From Streptococcus suis (GTDB lineage: Bacteria > Bacillota > Bacilli > Lactobacillales > Streptococcaceae): DNA of 64,000 nt. Below are positions 51,760 through 62,600 of the stretch, one piece after another. Made by a program: the position numbers and the translations under genes. The notes below the pieces were generated by a model that was not told the origin of the DNA, searched no databases, and saw nothing but the letters and a program-made list of their open reading frames with translations. Location: the NCBI RefSeq assembly GCF_024509555.1, contig NZ_JAMWEL010000001.1, forward strand, positions 1 through 64,000, read 5' to 3'. Within the stretch, counting starts at the first letter, position 1; each line of letters opens with the position of its first letter.

Positions 51760-52611
51760 ATGATTTTAATTACAGGTGCAAATGGTCAGTTGGGGACTGA
51801 ATTGCGTTATCTCTTGGATGAGCGTGGCGTCGAGTATGTTGCCGCTGATGTAGCAGAAATGGACATCACAGATGCAGAGAAAGTAGATGCCTTCTTTGCA
51901 GAGGTCAAGCCGAGCGTTGTCTACCACTGTGCAGCCTATACAGCTGTTGATATGGCAGAAGATGAAGGCAAGGAACTCAACTACAAGATTAACGTAACAG
52001 GCTCTGAAAATGTTGCTAAGGCAGCAGCAAAATACGGTGCAACCCTCGTTTATATCTCAACGGACTATGTCTTCAATGGTGAGTTGCCAGTCGGTCAAGA
52101 ATGGCAAGTAGATGACCAACCAGATCCGCAATCTGAATACGGTCGTACCAAGCGTTTGGGTGAAGAAGCAGTTGAGAAGTTCGCAGACAAGTTCTACACT
52201 GTTCGTACAGCTTGGGTATTTGGTAACTATGGTAAAAACTTTGTTTTCACCATGCAAAATCTTGCGGAAACCCGCGATACTTTGACGGTTGTTAACGACC
52301 AGCACGGTCGTCCAACTTGGACACGTACGCTTGCGGAATTTATGGTACACTTGGTTGAAACTGGTCAAGAATTTGGCTATTATCATTTATCAAATGATGC
52401 GGCAGAAGATACAACTTGGTTTGACTTTGCGACTGAAATCCTCAAAGATACTAATACCAAGGTATTGCCAGTGGATTCTAGCCAGTTCCCAGCTAAGGCA
52501 AAACGTCCCTTCAACTCAACCATGAGCTTGGACAAGGCAAAAGCCACAGGCTTTGTCATCCCAACTTGGCAAGAAGCTTTGGAGGCATTCTATAAGCAGG
52601 AAAAGAAGTAG
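51760..52611 (+). CDS. rmlD: dTDP-4-dehydrorhamnose reductase
   Basis: RmlD makes dTDP-L-rhamnose, the last step. The 283-residue SDR has GANGQLGTELRYLL, YISTDYVFNGE and YGRTKRLGEEAV (Tyr-x3-Lys). Ribosome site AAGGAGC. It ends the rml cluster; a long gene-free region follows. Confidence 0.96.
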   Translation: MILITGANGQLGTELRYLLDERGVEYVAADVAEMDITDAEKVDAFFAEVKPSVVYHCAAYTAVDMAEDEGKELNYKINVTGSENVAKAAAKYGATLVYISTDYVFNGELPVGQEWQVDDQPDPQSEYGRTKRLGEEAVEKFADKFYTVRTAWVFGNYGKNFVFTMQNLAETRDTLTVVNDQHGRPTWTRTLAEFMVHLVETGQEFGYYHLSNDAAEDTTWFDFATEILKDTNTKVLPVDSSQFPAKAKRPFNSTMSLDKAKATGFVIPTWQEALEAFYKQEKK

Positions 52612-52967
52612 ATCTTTCGGTAACCAAACTACAAAGTGTAAGTGTATAAGTTTTCTTTTCTACTTCTATTGTTGGTATTACAGATAACAGGACGAAGAAA
52701 TCGATAGGAGCTTTTTGCACTTCCAGTCAAGTAAGTATAGATGATCGTGACTTTTGAAGTATGTTAGGTCGAGTAGTTTCTTTTTAGTACTTGTTCCAAC
52801 TATCTTGAAAATAGTTGGAGCTTGGAATAATGTGAATAAAGTTTGTGTCAACAGTTAATGGTTGATTATATAGTCAAGTGACTGTATAAGTTTGGGAGAG
52901 TACTTTGGAAGCAGTCTCTTATACAAAGTAGGGCAAGGTGAATTAACCAAGTGATTGAAGAGAAACC
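52612..52967. other. Gene-free AT-rich stretch
   Basis: No believable ORF or RNA gene was found. The only structure seen is the hairpin CCAACTAT / ATAGTTGG near 52796-52819. It may be decayed mobile DNA. Confidence 0.6.
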
Positions 52968-53022
52968 AACTGACACTATAATAAAAACGAGGTTCTACCT
53001 CGTTTTTATTATAGTGTCAGTT
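52968..53022. repeat. Perfect 25-bp inverted repeat (strong bidirectional terminator or element end)
   Basis: The arms 52968-52992 and 52998-53022 are perfectly complementary over 25 bp around a 5-nt loop TTCTA; the inner part AAAACGAGG / CCTCGTTTTT looks like a terminator on both strands. The outer arms AACTGACACTATAATA are longer than a terminator needs. Confidence 0.85.
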
Positions 53023-53139
53023 CTTTATAGTGGAGTATAAGTTTGTTGAAATTAACTTTGATATACTTGATTAGTTCTCTTTTTGTATAATGTTACTAGC
53101 CACAGGATATACTCTACAGTTGCGACTTGGTTTACAAGG

Positions 53140-53297
53140 TATACTATTGGAAAATCAAAAATGGTACTTGTTGACTGGATTTGAAGAGAATAATGTTTCT
53201 GCGGAACTATTTAGTCTCTTACCTGAAAATGAGAAAGTACTAGGGTTCTACCTACACTTGCGTTGATTAGTTTATTTTTGATTTTCATTGAGTGTTA
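53140..53297. repeat. MITE-like intergenic element, copy 2
   Basis: It opens TATACTATTGGAAAATC and closes TTTTTGATTTTCATTGAGTG, sharing ends and interior blocks (CTTGTTGACTGGATTTGA, TTCTACCTACACTTGCG) with 31137-31242. It is about 50 bp longer. TTTTCCAATATAG just beyond the right end pairs with CTATTGGAAAA at the left end. Confidence 0.65.
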
Positions 53298-53386
53298 TTT
53301 TCCAATATAGCACAACTACATGGTTGTTTTGGCAACCTGAATCAGATTGAGTTGTATGAAGTTCATTCATTCGGCTAATATTAGTT

Positions 53387-55816
53387 TTACTCGTAGCCCC
53401 CTCCTACAATTCCAAAATACTCTTCTAGAGTTAGACCAGAACGGTAGATTTCAGCGGCTTCTCGACCGATGTAACGAAGATGCCATGGTTCGTGCATATA
53501 GCCAGTAATGTGTTCTTTTCCAGGTAGATAGCGGACAATAAAACCGTACTCATGGGCATGATTGGCAATCCAACTAGCAGTAGCATTGTTTAATGTTAGC
53601 CCTTGATTTGAAAAAATATCAAAAGCTAAACCTGTCTGATGTTCGCTGTAACCAGGTCTTGCGGCGTAACGATCAGCTGCAGCCCTCCCATCCCTGAGCA
53701 CATAATTTTGATACAATCCTGCTTGGTGGTTGTAACTTCTATACCCACTGTAACTGTTACTAATAGGATAACCTAAGACTCTCATTCTATTAGTCATCGC
53801 AAGAAAAGCTTGTTTTGCAGTTGTATTTTCTCCAGGTGCGTATGATGGAGAGAGAGGGTGCTTTTTATTAATAATAATAATTTTATCATATTTTCCTTGA
53901 ATACTGTAGAATTGTCCGTTGTATATTGGACCTTTGTAAGTTACTTCGTGGCTTGTATTGGAAACGAAGTGAAGTTTTCCTAGCGTATCTTGATAGTACA
54001 AATGAATATGATAGAGTCCACTACTATATTTATGATTGGCAGCCGTGATGGCTACTGTATAGCTGCCATCGACCTGTTTTTGCCCGGAATACCAAACGAT
54101 ATCATCTTGACCGTTTGCATTAGACCATATTGGTACTTTGACTGTTTTCACTCCAGTAGGGGAGCTGATATTGCTGATACGGACAGAAAAGCTACCTGTT
54201 TGCTGATTGGTGGTTTCAACCTGAATATGACCGGCTAGATCTTTCGGTCCTGGTAGGGTATGCTTTGTTGCAAACAGAGCGGTTAGCTGATTGTTCGGTA
54301 ATACACCATAGGCATGGATATGATATAGTCCGGTTTCATAATGATGATTCGTAATATCCAATGTTGCCCTGAATCGTCCTTCTGTTAATCTCGTTGTCTC
54401 ATACCATTTTATTTCATCCTGACCATTGGTATTTGACCAGATCGGTACACGGACAGTCTTGAAATACTGAGGCACTCCAGAAATTAGAATGTCAACACTT
54501 GTATTGCTTGTTTGAGTGAGAGTATGCTCAATTTTAGGACTTGGCAAAGTATAATGGGTCGCAAATAATCCAGTTAACTGACTATTTGGCAATAGACCAT
54601 AGGCATGGATATGATATAGTCCAGTTTCATAATGATGGTTCTTAATATCCAATGTTGCCTTGAATTGTCCATCTGTTAATCTCGATGCCTCATACCATTT
54701 TATTTCATCCTGACCATTGGCATTTGACCAGATCGGCACACGGACAGCCCTGACATAATCAGGTACACCGGCTACCAGAACTTCAACACTTGTATTGCTT
54801 GTTTGAGTGATTTTGTAATCAATTTTAGGTACTGGGAAAGTGTAATTAGTAGCAAATAAGGCGGCTAATCTATCATTCTTTTGTACCCCATAGACATGAA
54901 TATGATATAGTCCAGTTTCATAATGATGGTTCTTAATATCTAATGTTGCCTTATAGCTGCCGTCCTTTAGTCTGCTTGCCTCATACCATTTTATATCATC
55001 TTGTCCACTTGCATCTGACCACATCGGCACACGAACAGCTTTGAAAGTATTAGGTACACCTGAAATCAGAACTTCTAGACTTGTATTGCTAGTTTGTCTA
55101 ACGGTATGGTTTAATTTTGGAGGAGTAGTAGTAATGGTATCTGCTGCTAATCCAATCATTTGCCCATTGCGATTGGCATAGGTGTGAATGTGGTATTTAC
55201 CGTATTCTAAATGTTTGTTTAGATCGACATATGCAATACTAGATTTATCTAGACTATACCATTGTAAATCATCTTGTTGATTGAAATCAGACCAAACGGC
55301 AACACTGATAGATTCAGTTTGTTTCATTTGATAATTATACTGAACAAGAAGCTGCTGGTTTTCTTGAGTAACAGTAATAACTGGAAGTGTATTGGTTGTT
55401 TCCTTGGTCGATAAACTTGTATCCTCTGACCTACTTATAGTCGTTTGCACTGGCGTGCTAGTTTCTGTGGCATTGTTGCTAGAAGCACTACGAAAGCCAG
55501 CCCCTGATGCATTTGTTAGTTGATTGAGAGACTCAACTTGTTCATCTGTTTCCGAATTATTAGTAATTGATTCGGTAAGGGATTGACTAGAAAGGTTTTG
55601 TTTACTATCTGAAGTAGTAGGTGCAGTCGTAGCGATAGTTGTCGTAGTAGTTGAAGTTGATTCGCTGATAGTTGGAAATTCACTTGTTTCAACAGAGGTT
55701 TGTGAAACTGTAGCTATTTCTTCAGCATGAGCCTGTAGATTAGAAAAAAGTGCCAGTACAATTGGAATAGCTAAGTATGGTTTAGGCTTGTAGGGAAAAT
55801 TCTTTTTATTACTCAT
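53387..55816 (-). CDS. Secreted GBS-Bsp-like repeat protein with M15/LAS carboxypeptidase domain
   Basis: This 809-residue secreted protein has a signal peptide (cut near AHA-EE, about 31) and a Ser/Thr-rich linker (35-150). Five ~95-residue GBS-Bsp-like modules follow, each with a W(S)..GQDDIxWY block and a GLYHIHxY block. The C-terminal enzyme domain has SYSGYRSYNHQ, ARPGYSEHQTGLAFDI and EPWHLRYIG, the zinc SxHxxGxAxD and WH ligands of VanY/DacB-type LD/DD-carboxypeptidases. It probably trims peptidoglycan stem peptides. No LPXTG, so anchoring must come from the repeats. Divergent from the amidase gene. Confidence 0.88.
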   Translation of the reverse strand: MSNKKNFPYKPKPYLAIPIVLALFSNLQAHAEEIATVSQTSVETSEFPTISESTSTTTTTIATTAPTTSDSKQNLSSQSLTESITNNSETDEQVESLNQLTNASGAGFRSASSNNATETSTPVQTTISRSEDTSLSTKETTNTLPVITVTQENQQLLVQYNYQMKQTESISVAVWSDFNQQDDLQWYSLDKSSIAYVDLNKHLEYGKYHIHTYANRNGQMIGLAADTITTTPPKLNHTVRQTSNTSLEVLISGVPNTFKAVRVPMWSDASGQDDIKWYEASRLKDGSYKATLDIKNHHYETGLYHIHVYGVQKNDRLAALFATNYTFPVPKIDYKITQTSNTSVEVLVAGVPDYVRAVRVPIWSNANGQDEIKWYEASRLTDGQFKATLDIKNHHYETGLYHIHAYGLLPNSQLTGLFATHYTLPSPKIEHTLTQTSNTSVDILISGVPQYFKTVRVPIWSNTNGQDEIKWYETTRLTEGRFRATLDITNHHYETGLYHIHAYGVLPNNQLTALFATKHTLPGPKDLAGHIQVETTNQQTGSFSVRISNISSPTGVKTVKVPIWSNANGQDDIVWYSGQKQVDGSYTVAITAANHKYSSGLYHIHLYYQDTLGKLHFVSNTSHEVTYKGPIYNGQFYSIQGKYDKIIIINKKHPLSPSYAPGENTTAKQAFLAMTNRMRVLGYPISNSYSGYRSYNHQAGLYQNYVLRDGRAAADRYAARPGYSEHQTGLAFDIFSNQGLTLNNATASWIANHAHEYGFIVRYLPGKEHITGYMHEPWHLRYIGREAAEIYRSGLTLEEYFGIVGGGYE

Positions 55817-56045
55817 TACAATTTCCTTGTTAATTAATTAAGTCAAAAACAGTATACTATTTTCATCATATAAATACAAGTAATTTTAGAACTGTACCTT
55901 GAAAGGAACAGAACTTTTATTTACTGAAAAATTTTCCTTTTCAAATAGAGGAGAGTGTGCTATACTTAAAAAGTCATCTTATATTTTCTATGGAATTTTC
56001 AACATTTCTTGAAAATTTAGGAAAAATTATGTTAAGGAGTACTAT

Positions 56046-58943
56046 GTGAAAAAGAAATCTTTGCTTTTTCTTTCAATATGTGCGTGGGCTTTACAAAGTC
56101 ATTTGGTTCATGCTAACACATTGGCAGAAACAACAAGTACAGTTTCTCAAGGTAATGAGATATCTGAATCATCTGCAACAACTAAGGCTACTTCAAGTGT
56201 GACAGCTGAGTCAACAGTGCAGGCAGAGCAGACAGTTGAAACGGATGCTGTAACAAATAATCAAGTAGTTGTTGCCTCATCAAGTTCGGCTGAAACTGGT
56301 TCACAAACAAGCCTTGTTACACCGGCTTCAACTGCACAAAATAAGTCAGCAAGCACAAGTTCTGCTGATACAGTAGCTACCGCAACTTCTAAGACTGAAA
56401 TTGCATTTGCACCATCCCCTTCACAAACGGAAACAAGTTCAGTTGCAACTGAGCCAACAGGCACTGTTTCGGTAGTAAATGTTGATGCTCAAAAGGGGAG
56501 CTTTGATGTAAAAGTGACCAATGTTTCGTCACCGAAAGAGATTTCAAACGTGTATGTCCCTACTTGGACAGAAACGAGTGGTCAGGATGACATTATTTGG
56601 TATGAAGCCAAACGTCAATTGGATGGGAGCTATCTATTAAACGTAAATAAAGCGCAACACAAGTATGGTTCAGGAAAATACCATTCCCATGTCTACTATC
56701 GAACAACAGATGGAAGTTTGACAGGTATTGGAGCAACTTCAGTTGTTTTACCAGAAGTTAAAACAAGCGGTACAATTACAACAACTGTCAGTGCTCAAAC
56801 AGGTAGTTATCAAGTTAGGGTTAGTGATATTTCGGCTCCACGTGGGTTAGACAAGGTCTTAGTTCCAACATGGACAGCGGCAAGTGGCCAAGATGATATT
56901 ATTTGGCACGAAGCCCAGCGCCAGTCTGATGGAAGCTACATTGCTAAAATTAGTAAAGTCCAGCATAAAAATGAATCTGGACAATATGTTTCTCATGTTT
57001 ATTATCGAGGAATAGATGGCAGTTTAACTGGTGTAGGAGCGACTTCAGCGGTCTTGCCAGAAGTAAAGGCAAATGGTATTGTGAAGGCAACCAATATTAG
57101 TCCAGAGACAGGTAGCTATGAAGTAGCAATTAGTGATATCATTGCACCAAAAGGACTTGATAAGGTATTTGTGCCAACTTGGTCTGAAAATAAGGGCCAA
57201 GATGATATTATTTGGCATGAGGCCCAACGTCAATCAAATGGGACCTATCTTGCAAAAATAACTAAATCACAGCATAAGAATGACTCAGGAAAATATATTT
57301 CCCATGTTTATTACCGTGGATTGGATGGCAGTTTAACAGCCATTGGTGCGACCGATGCAGTTTTGCCAGAAGTCAAGGCAAGTGGTACAGTAACAGCTAA
57401 GAACATAAACACTCAAACTGGTAGTTATGAAGTTCAAGTTAGTAATATTGTAGCTCCACGTGGCTTAGTGAAAGTTCTTGTACCAACATGGACTGAGACA
57501 AATGGTCAAGATGATATCATTTGGCATGAAGCCCAACGCCAGTCTGATGGCAGCTATCTTGCAAAAATTAACAAAGCAGATCATAAATATGGTTCAGGGA
57601 AATACATTTCCCATGTTTATTATCGAGGAACAGATGGCAGTTTAACAGGCGTGGGAGCCACTTCAGCAGTTCTAACTGAAGTAAAAGCAAGTGGTACAGT
57701 AACAACTAAGAACATAAACCTCCAAACAGGAAGTTATGAAGTTCAAGTTAGCAATATTGTTGCACCTCGTGGTTTAGAAAAAGTATTTGTACCAACCTGG
57801 ACAGATTCGAAAGGACAGGATGATATTGTTTGGCATGAAGCTCAACGTCAATCTGATGGTAGCTATCTTGCAAAAATTAGCAAAGCAAATCATAAATATG
57901 GCTCTGGAACATATATTTCCCATGTTTATTATCGAGGAACAGATGGAAATTTGACAGCCATTGGCGCAACAACTGTAGAATTACCCGAGGTAAAAGCGAC
58001 AGGAACACTAACAGTTAAGAATATTAATAATCAAGCCGGTAGTTTTGAAGTTCAAGTTAGCAACATTACAGCACCTCGTGGCGTGGATAAAGTATTTGTA
58101 CCGACTTGGACGGATTCAAAAGGTCAAGACGATATCGTTTGGCATGAAGCTCAACGTCAAACTGATGGTACTTATATAGCAAAAATTTATAAATATCAGC
58201 ATCGCTTTGAAACAGGTGTCTACCATACTCACCTCTATTATCGTGGTTTGGACGGTAGTATGACAGGTGTTGCTGCTACAACAGCGGAGTTGGTTCCTGT
58301 GGATCCTGGCACTATAACTCGTTCCTATACTGTATATCTTGACCCAGGTCACGGTGGTATTGATTCGGGTGCATCATATGGGGGAGTCCATGAGAAGAAT
58401 CTGGCTTTGTCTGTAGCTAATAAACTAAAAGATACTCTTTTGCAACGTGGCATTAATGTATTGATGACTCGTAATGCTGATTATAACGTTGACTTTTTAA
58501 CTGAACGTTCTCGCATGGCAAATGAAAGTAACGCAGACTTATTCGTCAGCATCCACTTTAATGCTAGTGGTGCAGGTGTGACGACGGCAAAAGGAATTGA
58601 GACCTACTGGTATCAGCCGTATGATGCATATCCTTCTAAGATTAATCAGGCGAAGCATGCAGATCCAGTTCGTTTAGCAGAAAGCGAGATTTTAGCAAAT
58701 AAAGTCCAGTCAAATCTGATTTCGGAAACAGGAGCGGTCGATCGTGGTATTCTCCGAAGAACTTTTGCAGTCTTGCGTGAAACAGCCATTCCAGCCATCC
58801 TTGTTGAACTTGGATATATGGACAATCCATCTGAATTGCAGACCATCAAGCAATCTTCATATCATGATAAACTTGCTGCTGGCTTGGCAAATGGTATTAT
58901 GGATTGGTATGGCACTGTTGAGGGAAAGCAGTTACCGCGTTAG
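56046..58943 (+). CDS. Secreted GBS-Bsp-like repeat protein with N-acetylmuramoyl-L-alanine amidase domain
   Basis: This 965-residue protein starts with GTG behind AAGGAGT. It has a signal peptide (to about VHA-N, 24), a Ser/Thr-rich linker and six modules with VPTW(T)..GQDDIIWHEAQRQ and Y.SHVYYRG.DGS blocks. The C-terminal amidase_3 domain shows YLDPGHGGIDSGA (zinc His 769), HEKNLALSV, SIHFNA and the catalytic ILVELGYMDN glutamate. It should cleave the bond between MurNAc and the stem peptide. The stop is followed by decayed glucosaminidase sequence, suggesting a once longer bifunctional protein. Confidence 0.9.
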   Translation: MKKKSLLFLSICAWALQSHLVHANTLAETTSTVSQGNEISESSATTKATSSVTAESTVQAEQTVETDAVTNNQVVVASSSSAETGSQTSLVTPASTAQNKSASTSSADTVATATSKTEIAFAPSPSQTETSSVATEPTGTVSVVNVDAQKGSFDVKVTNVSSPKEISNVYVPTWTETSGQDDIIWYEAKRQLDGSYLLNVNKAQHKYGSGKYHSHVYYRTTDGSLTGIGATSVVLPEVKTSGTITTTVSAQTGSYQVRVSDISAPRGLDKVLVPTWTAASGQDDIIWHEAQRQSDGSYIAKISKVQHKNESGQYVSHVYYRGIDGSLTGVGATSAVLPEVKANGIVKATNISPETGSYEVAISDIIAPKGLDKVFVPTWSENKGQDDIIWHEAQRQSNGTYLAKITKSQHKNDSGKYISHVYYRGLDGSLTAIGATDAVLPEVKASGTVTAKNINTQTGSYEVQVSNIVAPRGLVKVLVPTWTETNGQDDIIWHEAQRQSDGSYLAKINKADHKYGSGKYISHVYYRGTDGSLTGVGATSAVLTEVKASGTVTTKNINLQTGSYEVQVSNIVAPRGLEKVFVPTWTDSKGQDDIVWHEAQRQSDGSYLAKISKANHKYGSGTYISHVYYRGTDGNLTAIGATTVELPEVKATGTLTVKNINNQAGSFEVQVSNITAPRGVDKVFVPTWTDSKGQDDIVWHEAQRQTDGTYIAKIYKYQHRFETGVYHTHLYYRGLDGSMTGVAATTAELVPVDPGTITRSYTVYLDPGHGGIDSGASYGGVHEKNLALSVANKLKDTLLQRGINVLMTRNADYNVDFLTERSRMANESNADLFVSIHFNASGAGVTTAKGIETYWYQPYDAYPSKINQAKHADPVRLAESEILANKVQSNLISETGAVDRGILRRTFAVLRETAIPAILVELGYMDNPSELQTIKQSSYHDKLAAGLANGIMDWYGTVEGKQLPR

Positions 58944-59475
58944 AGACTAGGGATTCACAATTAGATGCCTTGTGGAGTAAACCGATAGCAACAACTATGG
59001 TGATGACTCCAAGTTAGAAGTCTTTCCTTGATAAAATCGGTCCAGCTGTTCGTTTGCTATCTAAAAATACAGAAATTCTTTCCAGTGTGATACTGGCTCA
59101 AGCGATTCTTGAAAGTGCATGGGGAAATTCAACATTAACTCAGCAGGCCAACAACCTATTTGGTATTAAGGCAGATTCCAATAGGTTAGTGGGACATTTA
59201 CCGTAAAAACCAAGGAAATAAGAGCAGAGAATGAAGTAATAGAAGAAGCTATTTTTAGATCCTACCCGTCTCTAACTCAGGGAATAATGGATTATGGTCA
59301 ATTTTTTACCTCAACTCCATGGCGCAAGCAAAACTATCAGAAGTTTAGACAGTCGGATAGCTATCTTCAAGCTGTGATAGAATTGCAAAAATCAGGATAC
59401 GCAACGGATCCTAAATTCGCTGAGAAATTGAAATCAATTATCGAACGCTATTCGCTAGATAAATTTGATTTTTAA
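58944..59475 (+). pseudogene. Decayed GH73 glucosaminidase remnant
   Basis: A reading frame beginning at 58940 gives SFLDKIGPAVRLLSKN and then ILAQAILESAWGNSTLTQ and QANNLFGIKAD, the GH73 N-acetylglucosaminidase core with its catalytic Glu. It is cut by an in-frame TAG near 59015 and by a frameshift between about 59190 and 59206. In the next frame it continues as GTFTVKTKEIRAENEV, SYPSLTQGIMDYGQFF to KFDF and TAA at 59475. The frame starts right at the amidase stop, so this was probably its C-terminal domain or the next gene. No functional product is expected. Confidence 0.8.
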
Positions 59476-59485
59476 CCCTATAGAT

Positions 59486-59532
59486 AAAACACCTTGAATG
59501 TTAGAAACTGTCTAGCTTTCAAGGTGTTTTTA
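59486..59532 (+). terminator. Terminator after the amidase/GH73 remnant
   Basis: Perfect 13-bp stem AAAACACCTTGAA / TTCAAGGTGTTTT followed by TTA. Confidence 0.85.
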
Positions 59533-59680
59533 TTTCATAATTTTACGGTAATTTATTATAATGAACAATTTTTCTTTGTAAAATGCGAACTAATAAGTTG
59601 GAAACATAAAATTCTATTTGAAATTTTTGTAAAAATAAAGTAGGATAGTATATAGGAAATGTACCTAAAAGGAGTTTATG

Positions 59681-62600
59681 ATGAAAAAGGATATTAAATT
59701 ATATTCAAAGACTTTGTTGACATTACCAATTGTTGTAGCAACCTTGTCAGCTGGTCTAGTTCATGCAGAAGAAGTAGAGACACCGGTATCTACCAACAAT
59801 CTTACGACTACAACTGAAAACACAGAAACTGTTGTTGAAACAGCAGAAAGCCAAACTTCTGTTGCTCCGGTCGAAAGCAGCCAACTATCATCTGCTGAAA
59901 CTAGTACTTCTACAAGTACCAGTGAGGGAACAATTTCTAGTCCTGCTAGTGAAACGGCTTCTACGCTTTCCTCTGAGACAAGCAGTCCTGTGTCTGCAGT
60001 AGCAAATACAACAGTCACAACTTCTGCAAGTTCTACTCTAGGAACTGCGACAAGTGTGAGGAACGCTCCAGCACCAAAACAAGAGATTGTCAGTGTCCAA
60101 CAGAGAGAACAAAACTTGGAGCTTAAGTATAACCTCCCTATTTCTAGTGGGGAAGTGGTTAGATTTGCGGTTTGGTCTGACAAAAATAGTCAAGATGACA
60201 TTATTTGGTATAGTGCAGATCAGACGGGTGCTGCCTATGTTGAGCTTAAAAAACATAAGGATTACGGCCTCTATCATATTCATACCTATTCAGACCGCTC
60301 AGGTCATTTTACGGGATTGAATGCGACTTCAATTAATGTAGCAGCGCCAAAACCAGTTTCGAGCAAGGCAGTCTTGAAAACCGAATCAAGCTTTGAAGTT
60401 ACGATTACGGATGTTCCAAGTCATATTTCCAGTGTCTCTGTGCCGATCTGGTCAGACAACAAGGGTCAAGATGACATCATTTGGTATACTGCTCAAAAGC
60501 GTGCAGATGGCAGTTACGGAGTCTTGGTTGACACACAAAAACACAAGACAGATATAGGTACCTATCACATCCATGTCTATGGTCAGAACAGCCAAACAGG
60601 TAAGCTAGAGGGTCTGTCTGCAACAAGTCTTACAGTGCCTGCTCGTCAAACTACCAAACCAGTTTCAGCTAAGGCAGTTTTGAAAACCGAATCAAGCTTT
60701 GAAGTTTCGATCACGGATGTTCCAAGTCATATTTCCAGTGTTTCTGTGCCAATCTGGTCAGACAACAAGGGTCAGGATGACATCATTTGGTATACAGCAC
60801 AGAAGCGTGCAGACGGCAGTTACGGAGTCTTGGTTGACACACAAAAACACAAGACAGATACAGGTACCTACCACATCCATGTCTATGGTCAGAACAGCCA
60901 AACAGGTAAGCTAGAGGGTCTGTCTGCAACAAGTCTCACAGTGCCTGCTCGTCAAACTACCAAACCAGTTTCAAGCAAGGCAGTTTTGAAAACTGAATCA
61001 AGCTTTGAAGTAACTATCACGGATGTTCCAAGTCATATTTCCAGCGTTTCTGTGCCGATCTGGTCAGAAAACAAGGGTCAAGATGATATCATTTGGTATA
61101 CTGCTAAAAAGCGTACTGACGGCAGTTATGGTGTATTAGTTGACACACAAAAACACAAGACAGATACAGGCACCTACCACATCCATGTCTATGGTCAGAA
61201 TAACCAAACCGGTAAGCTAGATGGTCTATCTGCGACAAGTCTCACTGTGCCTGCTCGACAAATCACTAAACCAGTTTCAACCAAGGCGGTCTTGAACACT
61301 GAATCAAGCTTTGAAGTAACTATCATGGATGTTCCAAGTCATATTTCCAGCGTTTCTGTGCCAGTCTGGTCAGAAACAAAGGGTCAGGATGACATCATTT
61401 GGTACACCGCACAGAAGCGTGCAGATGGCAGTTACGGAGTCTTAGTTGATACACAAAAACACAAGACAGACACAGGCACCTACCACATCCATGTTTACGG
61501 TCAGAATAGCCAAACAGGAAAACTAGACGGCTTGTCTGCGACAACAATCACAGTTCCAGCACCGAAAGCTACCAAACCAGTTTCAAGCAAGGCAGTCTTG
61601 AAAACTGAATCAAGCTTTGAAGTAACGATCACGGATGTTCCAAGTCATATTTCCAGCGTTTCTGTGCCGGTTTGGTCAGACAACAAGGGTCAAGATGACA
61701 TCATTTGGTATACTGCTCAAAAGCGTACAGATGGCAGTTACGGAGTCTTGGTTGACACACAAAAACACAAGACAGACACAGGCACCTACCACATCCATGT
61801 CTACGGTCAGAACATCCAAACAGGTAAGCTAGATGGTCTGTCAGCAACAACTGTAACTGTACCAAAACCACAAGTGGTAAAAGAAGAGGCTAAGGTGCCA
61901 ACAGTAACTGTTACGCCAAAAGGTGCCTTTGCATTCGATGTAGAAATTTCAAATGTATCTACAGATATTATTGAAGTCTTATTCCCAGTTTGGTCAGACA
62001 ACAAGGGTCAGGATGACATTATTTGGCATAAGGCAAATAGGATTTCAGCTGGATTATATAAAGCAAGTATTGATTTAGGAAAACACAATTATTATATAGG
62101 TACCTACCATATTCATGTTTATGGAAAAAACAAGACTTCTGATAAACTAGTTGGTTTAGGTGCAACATCACATATCGTACCTGAAATACAAACAAATGCA
62201 AGCATCCACATTGATAATGTCAACAATTATAATGGTACGTTTGATATTGTTGTATCAAATATCAAATCAACTGCCAAACCTCAATCAATTGAAATCCCAG
62301 TTTGGTCTGAGAAAAATGGTCAGGATGATATTAAATGGTATCAAGCTCAGGCGCAAGCTAATGGGACATATAAGGTAAAAGTTTTCGCAAGCGACCATAA
62401 ATATTCAGATGGTTTATATCATGCACACTTGTACTTCAAGAATAGTCAAGGAAATCTTGAAATAGTCACAGCTACGACTACCAGCTTGGCCTTAGAAGCC
62501 CAATCTGAAAAACAGTTTACCGTTTCTAATAGAACCTTTACTATTTATGGTAAGTATAATCCTACTTATAGTGTTTTACAGAGCCTGGCAAATACTATTA

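Noticed and set aside
55817..56045. VicR/WalR boxes (TGTWAH-N5-TGTWAH) in front of the wall-hydrolase genes
   Set aside because: Single TGTTAA/TGTAAA words occur here and at 59570-59630, but none is paired at the required 11-bp spacing.
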